DNA from: a virus
DNA: 24,748 nt
Virus record (IMG/VR): IMGVR_UViG_3300042154_000247
Location: 1-24,748 of that record
Reading direction: 5' to 3' (one strand)
The translations under genes and the position numbers were made by a program. Positions within the stretch are counted from its first letter, which is position 1, and each line of letters begins with the position of its first letter. This document shows positions 13,353-21,325 of this stretch, piece after piece. The notes beneath the pieces were generated by a model. It made no database searches. It was not told the origin of the DNA and saw only the letters and a program-made list of their open reading frames with translations.

Positions 13353-14564
13353 ATGTCTAACTCGATTCTTACCATTGACATGATAACAAGGAAGGCTTTG
13401 GAAATCCTTGAGAACAACCTTGTTCTTACCCGTAACGTGAACCGTCAGTACGACGACAGCTTCGCTGTTGAAGGTGCCAAGATCGGTTCCACACTGCGTA
13501 TCCGTTTGCCCGACCGCGCTCTGGTGACCGACGGTGCCGCCCTGCAAGTTCAGGACGACAACGAACAGTTCACCACTTTGTCTGTCGCCAACCAAAAGCA
13601 CATCGGTGTCAACTTCACATCTGCTGAATTGACCATGCAATTGGACGACTTCGCAGAACGTGTGCTTAAGCCTCGTATCAGCCAGCTGGCCTCCAGCATC
13701 GACGCTGACGTTGCCAACGCATACAAAATCATCGGTAATAGCGTCGGCACCCCCGGCACTACTCCTTCGACTTCTTTGGTGCTGTTGCAAGCCCAGCAGA
13801 AGCTGAACGAGAACGCTGCTGTGATGTCCCCACGTTACGCCACTGTCAACCCTGCTGCTAACGCTGGCCTGGTTGAAGGCATGAAGGGTCTGTTCAATCC
13901 AACAGACACCATCAGCAAGCAGTTCCGCAACGGCATGATGGGCACCGGCGTGTTGGGTTTTGATGAGATCAACATGTCTCAGTCGATCAAGCAGCACACC
14001 ACCGGTTCGCGTGACGCTTCTGCCTCCACCTTGGTTAAAACCCCAGGCGTGACCAGCGAAGGCGCTTCCACCATCCTGTTGGAACAAGGTTCTGTGACAA
14101 CCACAATCAAAGCTGGCGACGTGTTCACCATCGCTGATTCGTATGCTGTCAACCCACAGACCCGTGAGTCCACCGGTTCGCTGTTCCAGTTCGTTGCTCT
14201 GGCTGACGCCACTGCCGTGTCTGGTACTTGGACTGTGACCGTTGCTGCCATGTACTCCGCTGCTCACGCACTGGCTACCATGACTGCCCTGCCTGTTACC
14301 GGCAAAACTGTGACCTTCTTGGGCGCAGCTTCCAGCCAGTACGCTCAGAACTTGGTTTACCACAAGGATGCCATCACGTTCGCCACTGCTGACCTGTTGC
14401 TGCCACAAGGCGTTGACATGGCTGCTCGTGCCGTTCACAACGGTATCAGCTTGCGCGTTGTTCGTCAGTACGACATCAACAACGACCGTCTGCCTTGCCG
14501 TATTGACGTTTTGTACGGCTTCAGCACGATTCGTCCACAGATGGCCTGCCGCATCTGGGGCTAA
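13353..14564 (+). CDS. Major capsid (coat) protein, P22-like
   Basis: The 403-aa protein is close in size to the P22 coat protein (430 aa). Features shared with that family include the opening 'ITRKALEILENNLVLTRNVN', the 'NFTSAELTMQLDDFAERVLK' helix, 'YATVNPAANAGLVEGMKGLF' and the C-terminal 'RIDVLYGFSTIRPQMACRIW', which matches the P22 'CRIALWYGVNATRPE' ending. An inserted beta-rich stretch (about residues 225-320) corresponds to the P22 insertion/telokin-like region. It forms the HK97-fold shell. An AAGGA site precedes the ATG and a hairpin terminator follows the stop. Its codon use is the most biased in the window, as expected for an abundant protein. Confidence 0.9.
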   Translation: MSNSILTIDMITRKALEILENNLVLTRNVNRQYDDSFAVEGAKIGSTLRIRLPDRALVTDGAALQVQDDNEQFTTLSVANQKHIGVNFTSAELTMQLDDFAERVLKPRISQLASSIDADVANAYKIIGNSVGTPGTTPSTSLVLLQAQQKLNENAAVMSPRYATVNPAANAGLVEGMKGLFNPTDTISKQFRNGMMGTGVLGFDEINMSQSIKQHTTGSRDASASTLVKTPGVTSEGASTILLEQGSVTTTIKAGDVFTIADSYAVNPQTRESTGSLFQFVALADATAVSGTWTVTVAAMYSAAHALATMTALPVTGKTVTFLGAASSQYAQNLVYHKDAITFATADLLLPQGVDMAARAVHNGISLRVVRQYDINNDRLPCRIDVLYGFSTIRPQMACRIWG

Positions 14565-14569
14565 ACCAA

Positions 14570-14592
14570 ATGGGGCTTCGGCCCCGTTTCTT
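14570..14592 (+). terminator. UUCG hairpin terminator after the coat gene
   Basis: GGGGC-TTCG-GCCCC (14572-14585), extended by A-T and T-G pairs, is followed by GTTTCTT. The U tract is imperfect, so partial read-through into the next gene is expected. Confidence 0.7.
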
Positions 14593-14615
14593 AACTTTTT
14601 TCAAAGGAAACTATC

Positions 14616-15026
14616 ATGGCACTCCCTAATGGCGGCGGCGGTTACCAACTCGGTGACGGCAATCTGAACGAAATCGTACTGGGCTATGCTCCAGCTCCCG
14701 CAGTCTATACAGCTAACGCAACCGCCGCTTTGACGGTTGCCGATTTGGAAGGCGGCATCATTCTGTATACGCAAACCAATGCCAACAACCTCCAGCTTCC
14801 GCTGGTGGCTGGCGTGGGTGGTGTGGATGCAGAAATCAGCAGCGCCAAAGTTGGCAGCACTTTTGACTTTGTTGTCATGTCCACCAGCACTGGTGTGGGC
14901 ACGCTGACTGTCAATACTGGCTGGACGTTGGTTGGCTCTGGCCTGACCACTGCATCCGGTTTCGGTGCTTTGTTCCGCGCTCGTAAGACTGGCGACGGCA
15001 CTTACACCTGCTATCGCATTGGCTAA
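14616..15026 (+). CDS. Putative capsid decoration protein (136 aa)
   Basis: This 136-aa beta-rich protein starts MALPNGGGGYQLGDGNLNEI. The body ('ADLEGGIILYTQTNANNLQL', 'TGWTLVGSGLTTASGFGALF') ends in 'GDGTYTCYRIG', a pattern seen in small virion surface proteins of aquatic phages. It follows the coat gene, has a good AAAGG ribosome site and lies between two hairpin terminators, suggesting its dose is set by read-through from the coat transcript. A decoration role is inferred from composition and position only. Confidence 0.65.
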   Translation: MALPNGGGGYQLGDGNLNEIVLGYAPAPAVYTANATAALTVADLEGGIILYTQTNANNLQLPLVAGVGGVDAEISSAKVGSTFDFVVMSTSTGVGTLTVNTGWTLVGSGLTTASGFGALFRARKTGDGTYTCYRIG

Positions 15027-15031
15027 ATCTG

Positions 15032-15055
15032 AACGGGGGCTTCGGCCCCTGTTTT
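15032..15055 (+). terminator. UUCG hairpin terminator after the decoration gene
   Basis: GGGGC-TTCG-GCCCC (15036-15049), extended by G-T, C-G and A-T pairs, is followed by five Ts. It is a better terminator than the one after the coat gene. The ribosome site of the next gene follows at once (AAAGGA). Confidence 0.8.
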
Positions 15056-15067
15056 TAAAGGAACATC

Positions 15068-15286
15068 ATGCCTAATACCAAATCTATCGGCGTCGCGTAC
15101 GAAGATCAACAATTGGATGGCGCAGTCATGGGCAAAGCTGGCGGCACCGCCAGTTTTTATGGCAATACGCCTATCGTCCAAGCTGCTGCTATCACTGCTG
15201 TCACCAATACCGCCAGCGGTACTGAGTTGGCAACTGCCATCAATGCAATTCGCGTTGCACTGAAAAACATCGGCATCACTGCCTAA
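15068..15286 (+). CDS. Putative head fibre-type protein (72 aa)
   Basis: The 72-aa product begins MPNTKSIGVAYEDQQLDGAV and continues 'ASFYGNTPIVQAAAITAVTN', ending with a helical 'ATAINAIRVALKNIGIT'. The 'FYGxTPIVQ...I-A-V-x-N... I-x-A-L-x-x-L/I-G' pattern is the short C-terminal domain seen in many phage head fibre or surface proteins. It lies in the capsid cluster between two terminators and has an AAAGGA ribosome site. The label is moderately sure. Confidence 0.65.
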   Translation: MPNTKSIGVAYEDQQLDGAVMGKAGGTASFYGNTPIVQAAAITAVTNTASGTELATAINAIRVALKNIGITA

Positions 15287-15291
15287 TGTAC

Positions 15292-15313
15292 CGGGGGCTT
15301 CGGCCCCCGTTTT
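15292..15313 (+). terminator. UUCG hairpin terminator after the head-fibre-type gene
   Basis: CGGGGGC-TTCG-GCCCCCG (15292-15309), a perfect 7-bp stem, is followed by TTTT. It is the strongest stem of the three related hairpins. The next start codon lies only 4 nt beyond the T run. Confidence 0.82.
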
Positions 15314-15316
15314 AAT

Positions 15317-15511
15317 ATGCACATCTATCTCAAGCACTCTATTCACGGCACCAAGGTTGCAATTTCCGACCTGGAAGCTGAAGCAGATGAAAAAAATGAC
15401 TGGGTGCGCTACAATCCAGACACGCCTTCAGACTCTGAAGAAGCGGCTCCCGTAAACACACTCGGGCTAAAGCGCAAATACACCCGTAAGGCGGAAACCG
15501 AAGGAGTCTGA
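15317..15511 (+). CDS. Small conserved phage protein (64 aa)
   Basis: A 64-aa acidic protein beginning MHIYLKHSIHGTKVAISDLE, with 'EADEKNDWVRYNPDTPSDSE' and a basic C-terminus 'LGLKRKYTRKAETEGV'. Short proteins of this type occur widely next to capsid genes of P22-like and other phages; function unknown to me. No Shine-Dalgarno is visible: the sequence before the ATG is the terminator hairpin itself. Expression may therefore depend on the hairpin state or on a weak leader. The next gene follows 1 nt after its stop. Confidence 0.7.
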   Translation: MHIYLKHSIHGTKVAISDLEAEADEKNDWVRYNPDTPSDSEEAAPVNTLGLKRKYTRKAETEGV

Positions 15512-15512
15512 C

Positions 15513-16229
15513 ATGGCCGTTTACACTGCTGGCGATCAAATTAACCGTGCGCTCAGGCTGCTCGGCGTATTGGCCGAAGGTGAAACATCATCTGCGTCTG
15601 TCATGCAGGACAGCCTGATGGCGCTCAACCAAATGATCGACAGCTGGAATACAGAACGTCTGTCTGTCTTCTGCACCCAAGATCAAGTCTTTACATGGCC
15701 TGCGGGCGAATACATCCGCACGCTTGGCCCATCGGGTAACTTTGTCGGCCTGCGCCCCGTGTTGCTGGATGACGCCACGTATTACCGTGACCCCGGCACC
15801 AACGTGTCGTTCGGCATCAAGTTCATCAACCAGCAGCAGTATGATGGCATCGCGGTCAAGACCGTGACCTCCACGTACCCGCAGGTTATCTTTGTGAACA
15901 TGGGCTTTCCTGACATCACGATGTCGATCTACCCACGCCCCACACGGGACTTGGAATGGCATTTCATCTCGGTGCAAGAACTGAGCAACCCAGCCAGCTT
16001 GGCAACGGATTTGTTCTTCCCGCCCGGTTACCTGCGTGCGTTCACGTACAACCTGGCGATGGAGATCGCCCCTGAGTTTGGCGTTGAGCCAAGCCCACAG
16101 GTGCAGCGCATCGCGATGACCAGCAAGCGCAACCTGAAACGCATCAACAACCCTGACGATGTGATGTCGCTGCCCTACGCCATTGTGGCGTCCCGCCAGC
16201 GCTTCAACATCTACGCCGGTAACTATTGA
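15513..16229 (+). CDS. Head-to-tail adaptor (P22 gp4-like)
   Basis: A 238-aa helical protein opening with 'GDQINRALRLLGVLAEGETS' and 'MALNQMIDSWNTERLSVFCT', the standard N-terminal signature of P22 gp4-like adaptors, which bind below the portal and begin closing the head after packaging. The rest includes 'FPPGYLRAFTYNLAMEIAPE' and a helical C-terminus. It is longer than P22 gp4 (166 aa), as in many environmental relatives. The ribosome site GGAG lies upstream. Its stop overlaps the gp10-like start as TGATG. Confidence 0.85.
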   Translation: MAVYTAGDQINRALRLLGVLAEGETSSASVMQDSLMALNQMIDSWNTERLSVFCTQDQVFTWPAGEYIRTLGPSGNFVGLRPVLLDDATYYRDPGTNVSFGIKFINQQQYDGIAVKTVTSTYPQVIFVNMGFPDITMSIYPRPTRDLEWHFISVQELSNPASLATDLFFPPGYLRAFTYNLAMEIAPEFGVEPSPQVQRIAMTSKRNLKRINNPDDVMSLPYAIVASRQRFNIYAGNY

Positions 16230-17668
16230 TGAAAACGCCAATCCTCGGAAGCGCATACGTGGCCCGCAGCGTCAATGCTGCGGACGCCAAAATGATCAAC
16301 TTGTTCCCCGAGATCATTCCCGAGGCGGGCAAAGAACCGGCGTTCCTGAATCGTGCACCAGGTCTGAAACTGCTGGCGACCATCGGCACCGGCCCCATCC
16401 GAGGCGTCTGGGCGTTCGCGTCCAATGACAGCACGGCGTTTGTTGTTTCTGGGACACAGTTGTACAAGATCAACGCCGCCTATGTAGCCACGCTAATCGG
16501 TACTGTGGCGGGCACTGGCCCAGTGTCGCTTGCTGACAACGGCACGCAGTTGTTTATCGCCGCCAACGGTCCCAGCTACATTTACAACAACACCACTACC
16601 GCATTCGGCCAAATCACTGACCCAGACTTTCCTGGCGCTGTGACTGTCTGCTATCTGGACGGCTACTTCGTATTCAACGAGCCAAACAGCCAGAAAATGT
16701 GGGTGACCTCACTGCTTGATGGCACCTCAATTGATCCGCTGGAGTTTGTCAGCACCGAAGGCTCCCCAGACGGTCTGATTGCCGTATCCTCCAATTTCCG
16801 CGAAATCTGGGCCTTTGGCACCAACTCGATCGAGGTCTGGTACGACACCGGTGCGACAGACTTCCCTTTGCAGCGCATCCAAGGCGCGTTCAACGAACTG
16901 GGCTGCGCCGCGCCGTACTCGGTAGCCAAAATGGACAACGGCCTGTTCTGGCTGGGTCGTGACCGTCGTGGTCAGGGCATTGTCTACCGGGCCAACGGGT
17001 ACACCGGCCAACGCATCTCTACGCACGCCGTCGAGTGGCAAATCCAGCAGTACGCCGATATGTCGGATGCTGTTGCATACACTTACCAGCAAGACGGCCA
17101 CAGCTTCTATGTGCTGATTTTCCCATCAGCCAACACAACCTGGGTGTACGACGTAGCGACGCAAGCCTGGCACGAACGTGCTGGCTGGGTCAACGGTGCG
17201 TTTACTCGGCACCGCAGCAACTGCCAGATGGCGTTTCAAGGCAAGACCGTTGTCGGTGACTTTGAGAATGGCAACATCTACGCTTTTGATCTGGACGACT
17301 TTAGCGACAACGGCAGCATCCAAAAGTGGCTGCGATCGTGGCGTGCGCTGCCCACCGGCCAGAACAACCTCAAACGTACAGCCCAGCATAGCCTTCAGCT
17401 CGATGTCGAGTCGGGCGTGGGCCTGAACTTGGGCCAAGGCAGCGACCCTGCGGTCATGCTGCGCTGGTCTGACGATGGCGGGCATACGTGGTCCAACGAA
17501 CATTGGGCCACGATTGGCAAGATCGGCGAATACTATCGCCGGGTATTTTGGCGTCGGCTGGGCATGACGCTCAAGCTGCGCGACCGGGTGTACGAGCTGT
17601 CGGGCACTGACCCCGTGAAGATCAGCATCATGGGCGCTGAACTCATCTTGAGTCCGACGAATGCCTAG
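16229..17668 (+). CDS. Packaged-DNA stabilisation / tail protein (P22 gp10-like)
   Basis: Starting at ATG 16229 this is 479 aa, close to P22 gp10 (472 aa); a TTG codon just upstream is less likely. It opens with 'GSAYVARSVNAADAKMINLF' and 'PEAGKEPAFLNRAPGLKLLA', the typical start of the family, and shows repeated beta-propeller-like segments such as 'SPDGLIAVSSNFREIWAFGT' and 'NGLFWLGRDRRGQGIVYRAN'. It binds under the gp4-like adaptor to form the tail tube and hold DNA in. It overlaps the adaptor stop and the next gene by 8 nt. Confidence 0.88.
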   Translation: MKTPILGSAYVARSVNAADAKMINLFPEIIPEAGKEPAFLNRAPGLKLLATIGTGPIRGVWAFASNDSTAFVVSGTQLYKINAAYVATLIGTVAGTGPVSLADNGTQLFIAANGPSYIYNNTTTAFGQITDPDFPGAVTVCYLDGYFVFNEPNSQKMWVTSLLDGTSIDPLEFVSTEGSPDGLIAVSSNFREIWAFGTNSIEVWYDTGATDFPLQRIQGAFNELGCAAPYSVAKMDNGLFWLGRDRRGQGIVYRANGYTGQRISTHAVEWQIQQYADMSDAVAYTYQQDGHSFYVLIFPSANTTWVYDVATQAWHERAGWVNGAFTRHRSNCQMAFQGKTVVGDFENGNIYAFDLDDFSDNGSIQKWLRSWRALPTGQNNLKRTAQHSLQLDVESGVGLNLGQGSDPAVMLRWSDDGGHTWSNEHWATIGKIGEYYRRVFWRRLGMTLKLRDRVYELSGTDPVKISIMGAELILSPTNA

Positions 17669-18377
17669 CCCTAACGCAACGCCAACGCCAATCACGCCGC
17701 CCAGGGTGCCGCTGATTGACCCGCGCACGAACTTGATTGATCGTGCGTGGTACATGTTCTTTTTGTCGTTGCTTGGCGCGGCGACTACGATTTACGAGAC
17801 TGAAGACCTTGGACCAAGCGCTGAGTCATTGATCGCGTCTTATGACGCAGCCCTGCAAGCGCTGGCGCAGAACGTCGATACACAGCCTTTACCGGTTGAC
17901 TTGAGCGCCGAGCTGATCAAGCAGATTCAAGCGGCTGATTTGGCAGACTGCTGCTCGGGGCTGCTGTCTCAGATCGCTGAGATGCAAAAGCAGATTGAAG
18001 GTTTGCAGGTTCAACCACAATTCGATGCTGCTGCGATCACTGCGGCAATTGCAGCCACATCGACTGCACCGGTCACCAAGACTGCCGATTTCACTTTGGC
18101 GTCAAACGAGACCTGGGTCATCAACAACAAGTCTGGCTCGACGTGCGTGGTCACGCTGCCCGCTGCCTCAGCATGGTCGGGGCGTGAGGTGACCTTTAAG
18201 AACATGCAGGCGCAGCTGCTGAACTCGGCGTCGTCCAACGTGGTGCCGATCGACAGCACAACGGCTGGAACGGCCATCCTCTTGAACGTAATCGGCAATT
18301 GGGCGACAATGGTGTCTGACGGCACAAATTGGGTCATTATGCAAGCCGCATCGAACAATAACTTACTTTTGGAGTAA
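17661..18377 (+). CDS. Putative tail protein with coiled-coil and beta domain (238 aa)
   Basis: The protein begins with a Pro-rich tail (MPSPNATPTPITPPRVPLID) then 'LIDRAWYMFFLSLL', a conserved opening of proteins found after gp10 in many podoviruses. Residues ~75-125 look like a coiled coil ('LIKQIQAADLADCCSGLLSQ', 'IAEMQKQIEGLQ'). The C-terminal part ('TADFTLASNETWVINNKSGS', 'NVIGNWATMVSDGTNWVIMQ') is a compact beta domain often used as a fibre or needle cap. By position it may be the tail-needle (gp26) counterpart; this is inference. It starts 8 nt inside the gp10-like gene. Confidence 0.65.
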   Translation: MPSPNATPTPITPPRVPLIDPRTNLIDRAWYMFFLSLLGAATTIYETEDLGPSAESLIASYDAALQALAQNVDTQPLPVDLSAELIKQIQAADLADCCSGLLSQIAEMQKQIEGLQVQPQFDAAAITAAIAATSTAPVTKTADFTLASNETWVINNKSGSTCVVTLPAASAWSGREVTFKNMQAQLLNSASSNVVPIDSTTAGTAILLNVIGNWATMVSDGTNWVIMQAASNNNLLLE

Positions 18378-18381
18378 ACCC

Positions 18382-18717
18382 ATGACAGTGACCGTCAAAG
18401 TCCTTATTCCGGCCAAGATTGCCGAAGCCACCCAAGTTACGCAGTACACCGCGACTGGCGTGACCACCATCATCGACAAGTTCACCGCGACCAACTACAG
18501 CGCCAGCGCTGCCACGATCTCGGTCAACTTGGTCACCGTGGCTGGCACAGCGGGCAACGCCAACTTGATCACCAAGACCAAGACGCTTCAGCCTGCCGAG
18601 GTCTACACGTTTCCTGAGATCGTGGGCCAAGTGCTGGGTGTCGGTGATTTCATCTCGACGATTGCCGGAACAGCTACATCTATCAACATTCGCGCTTCTG
18701 GCCGCGAGGTGACCTGA
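18382..18717 (+). CDS. Small putative structural protein (111 aa)
   Basis: This 111-aa protein is Thr/Ala/Val-rich and beta-stranded ('FTATNYSASAATISVNLVTV', 'VYTFPEIVGQVLGVGDFIST'), ending in 'SINIRASGREVT'. Such small proteins are common among virion surface parts of aquatic phages, but I cannot name a family with certainty. GGAG lies 7 nt before the ATG. Its stop overlaps the next start as TGATG. Confidence 0.6.
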   Translation: MTVTVKVLIPAKIAEATQVTQYTATGVTTIIDKFTATNYSASAATISVNLVTVAGTAGNANLITKTKTLQPAEVYTFPEIVGQVLGVGDFISTIAGTATSINIRASGREVT

Positions 18718-19256
18718 TGAGAATCGTGTACGGTAAGGGTTTTGAAATAGCACCAAACGCACCAACAAAAGTGCGTTTTCGGGAAGCTATTCTTACTGTA
18801 CAAGACGGTTTACAGCAATTGATTGATAGCGGAGCAGTTCAATCTACACTGGATGATTGCACGCTAAAGCACTATTTCACGCCAAAAGACGCAAAATACA
18901 ACTGCTGCACTTATGCTCGTGAAATGATGATTCCAAAAGGAACGCTAATTATTGGGAAAATTCATCGTCATCAGCATTTGAATTTTATTTCCAAAGGTCG
19001 TGTTAAGGTGTTTACCGAGTTTGGTGAAAAGTATCTTGAAGCACCTTGCACGTTTGTATCTGAAGTTGGGCTAAAGCGTGCGGTTTACGCTGAGGAGGAT
19101 ACATTGTGGACAACAGTTCATTTGACAGAATTTGAAAAAGAATCCGAACTGGATAAAATTGAGCGCGAAGTAATCGCTCCTTCGTATGACGACATGGAAT
19201 TGATTGCATCAACTGATAAATTAGCGCAATTACCAGCGCAAGGGGAAAAATTATGA
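18717..19256 (+). CDS. Cupin-fold protein (179 aa)
   Basis: Residues 45-140 form a small cupin barrel: 'CCTYAREMMIPKGTLIIGKI', then H83-R-H85-Q-H87 followed by 'LNFISKGRVKVFTEFGEKYL', and 'EEDTLWTTVHLTEF' with H135. The HxHxH cluster plus the later His could hold a metal ion, as in enzyme cupins. The role in phages is unknown; it might modify a surface or nucleotide compound, or be structural. The gene is visibly more A+T-rich than its neighbours, a possible sign of separate origin. Starts and stops overlap both neighbours as TGATG and ATGA. Confidence 0.7.
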   Translation: MRIVYGKGFEIAPNAPTKVRFREAILTVQDGLQQLIDSGAVQSTLDDCTLKHYFTPKDAKYNCCTYAREMMIPKGTLIIGKIHRHQHLNFISKGRVKVFTEFGEKYLEAPCTFVSEVGLKRAVYAEEDTLWTTVHLTEFEKESELDKIEREVIAPSYDDMELIASTDKLAQLPAQGEKL

Positions 19257-19966
19257 CATGGGGTTTAGTTGCAGTTGCTGGGGCTACACTTGTTACCGGC
19301 GCAATGGGTTCCAAAGCTGCGGGTAGGGCTGCGGATGTACAAGCTGGGGCAGCCGATCGTGCTGCTGAACTTCAACAACAACAGTTTGAACGACAAGTTG
19401 AATTACAGGCTCCTTGGCGTCAAGCAGGTGAGCGTGCGCTTACAAAACTGGAGGCTGCGTCTGATTACACGCCGTTTGGCACAGCGCAATTTCAAGCTGA
19501 TCCGGGATATGCATTTCGCCTATCGGAAGGTCAAAAAGCTCTTGACCGGCAAGCAGCTGCCCGTGGCGGTTTGATCTCTGGCGGTGCGCTAAAAGCAGCT
19601 TCACGATACGGTCAAGAGATGGGTTCGCAAGAATACACCAACGCATTTAACCGCTACCAGACCGAGCGTCAAGCCAAACTGGGACCGTTGCAGTCTTTGG
19701 CCGGTGTTGGTCAAACAGCAGTTAACCAGCTAGGCGCAGCAGGGCAGGCGTACGCCACTGGCGCAGGCGAGGCGATTGGGGCAGCAGGTCAAGCCCGCGC
19801 ATCTGGCTATGTCGGCGGCGCAAATGCGTTGACTTCAGCTGTTGGTGGTATTGGCAATTTGTACATGCAGAATAAATACATGAATCAGCGGTATCCAACA
19901 TCAGGAGGCAGCATCGGGTACGGTGCTGGGTATGCTGGCGAAGGCCCGACTGGCTACGCACCATAA
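19253..19966 (+). CDS. DNA ejection/transfer protein (P22 gp7-like)
   Basis: A 237-aa Ala/Gly/Gln-rich protein with an N-terminal hydrophobic segment ('GLVAVAGATLVTGAMGSKAA'), a helical 'QQQQFERQVELQAPWRQAGE', then the family signature 'FQADPGYAFRLSEGQKALDR', 'QAAARGGLISGGALKAASRY' and 'EYTNAFNRYQTERQAKLGPL'. The C-terminal third is Gly-rich and flexible. Size and order (before two larger ejection proteins) match P22 gp7, which leaves the head with the DNA and crosses the envelope. It overlaps the cupin stop as ATGA. Confidence 0.82.
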   Translation: MTWGLVAVAGATLVTGAMGSKAAGRAADVQAGAADRAAELQQQQFERQVELQAPWRQAGERALTKLEAASDYTPFGTAQFQADPGYAFRLSEGQKALDRQAAARGGLISGGALKAASRYGQEMGSQEYTNAFNRYQTERQAKLGPLQSLAGVGQTAVNQLGAAGQAYATGAGEAIGAAGQARASGYVGGANALTSAVGGIGNLYMQNKYMNQRYPTSGGSIGYGAGYAGEGPTGYAP

Positions 19967-19975
19967 GGAATAAAC

Positions 19976-21316
19976 ATGGCACTCGTTAATCCAAACATCG
20001 CCCTCGGTGTGCAACCAGTTCAGTTTGAGTCGCCTATGAAGATGGCGATGGCTGCTAACCAGCTGCGCGAATCTCAACTGAAATCGCAAGAATATGAATC
20101 CGCGATGCAAGAGCGTAACGCCTTGCGCCAGCTTAATCCCAGCGATGTAGATTACGCAAATCAGTTGATGCGTGTGTCTCCCACGCAAGGTATTGCGTAT
20201 CGAAAAAGTTTGGGTGAAGCGCAAAGCGCCGAAGCGACACGCACCAAAACATTGGTGGATGCTGCGGCTGCGCGTCAAAAAATGGCAGCACAGGCGTTGC
20301 GTGACATAAGTCAACGACCCTCTGACGCCAATATTACAGCGCACATGGAAGACGTTCAAGAATCGCCTCTTTACGACGTAAAAGAAAAAGCAGCTGTTAC
20401 TAAACGAACACAGATGTTGTTGGAAATGCCGTTTGAAGAACGAAAATCCTTTTTGGCAAGCCAAGGCGCTACTCCTGGTGAACTCAAGCCTACTTTGACA
20501 CCTCAGGCTCTTGGTGGCACCGCTCGAATTATGCAGACTGCTCCATTTGGCGGTGCTGCCACTATGGTGCCTGGTAGTGAGGGTGCGGTCACAATGACAC
20601 CTGCCCAAATTGCGGCAAACAAAATCGCACAAGGTCAGCTTGGTGTGTCGCAGGGTCAACTGGGTGTGTCGCAGGGTCAGCTGGGTGTGGCGCAACAGCG
20701 TTTGGCACAAGAGGGTCAAGGCGTTACATACCAACAGGACGCCCAAGGCAATATTGTCGCGCTGCCATCGCGGTTGGCTGCTGGCGGTATGCCCGTGGCA
20801 AGGCCAGTCACTGGCGAAGGTGGTGCACCTGTTAAAGGCAAGCCAACCGCATTTGCGGAAAAAGCAACAGCGCAAAGACAACAACTGGGTAAAGACATCA
20901 ACCAAGCCATTTTTGAGCTGAAAAATGTTGCCAAAGAAGGTGGTTTGATTGATCAATCCACAGGCAGCGGCGCAGGTAAATTAGTTGACATTGCCGCAGG
21001 TTTTGGTGGAAAAGCCATGCCAGGCGCAATTGCCGCAGGTCAGCTTGCACCTATTGCCGATTTGGTTCTCAAGATGGTGCCCCGCTTTGAAGGCCCACAG
21101 TCTGACAAAGACACACAGTCTTACAAGCAAGCCGCTGGTCAACTGGCTGATACGTCAATGCCGACAAAAATCCGCAAAGCTGCTGCGAATGAAATCATAC
21201 GCTTGATGGAATCCCGTAAGAACCAATTTGCATCGTCCGATATGGCCGCAGAAGGTGTTACACCAACAGCACCTCGTATTGCACCGCCCGCAGGCTTCAC
21301 CCCAGATCAACAGTAA
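19976..21316 (+). CDS. Putative DNA ejection protein (gp20-position, 446 aa)
   Basis: The 446-aa protein is helical and Ala/Gln-rich without cysteines. The start reads MALVNPNIALGVQPVQFESP. Residues 220-240 are three exact or near-exact heptads GQLGVSQ, GQLGVSQ, GQLGVAQ. Size and position equal those of P22 gp20 (471 aa), between gp7 and gp16, so an internal virion protein delivered into the host is the best reading; sequence identity to gp20 itself is not evident. An AAGGA site precedes the ATG. Confidence 0.68.
   Translation: MALVNPNIALGVQPVQFESPMKMAMAANQLRESQLKSQEYESAMQERNALRQLNPSDVDYANQLMRVSPTQGIAYRKSLGEAQSAEATRTKTLVDAAAARQKMAAQALRDISQRPSDANITAHMEDVQESPLYDVKEKAAVTKRTQMLLEMPFEERKSFLASQGATPGELKPTLTPQALGGTARIMQTAPFGGAATMVPGSEGAVTMTPAQIAANKIAQGQLGVSQGQLGVSQGQLGVAQQRLAQEGQGVTYQQDAQGNIVALPSRLAAGGMPVARPVTGEGGAPVKGKPTAFAEKATAQRQQLGKDINQAIFELKNVAKEGGLIDQSTGSGAGKLVDIAAGFGGKAMPGAIAAGQLAPIADLVLKMVPRFEGPQSDKDTQSYKQAAGQLADTSMPTKIRKAAANEIIRLMESRKNQFASSDMAAEGVTPTAPRIAPPAGFTPDQQ
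20633..20695 (+). repeat. Three 21-bp tandem repeats inside the 446-aa ejection gene
   Basis: Units at 20633-20653, 20654-20674 and 20675-20695 encode GQLGVSQ, GQLGVSQ and GQLGVAQ. The units differ at a few mostly silent positions, so the array is under protein-level constraint. Copy number may vary between relatives. Confidence 0.85.
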
Positions 21317-21325
21317 GGACGCAAG

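Noticed and set aside
12915-14438. Long minus-strand open frame (507 aa) opposite the HNH and coat genes
   Set aside because: It is the antisense of two clear genes, has no family features, and its composition (many Ser/His/Gln/Val) follows from the codon bias of the coat gene.
19901-20956. Minus-strand open frame (351 aa) opposite the ejection gene
   Set aside because: Antisense shadow of the 446-aa gene with low-complexity repeats such as TLRHTQL that mirror the tandem heptads.
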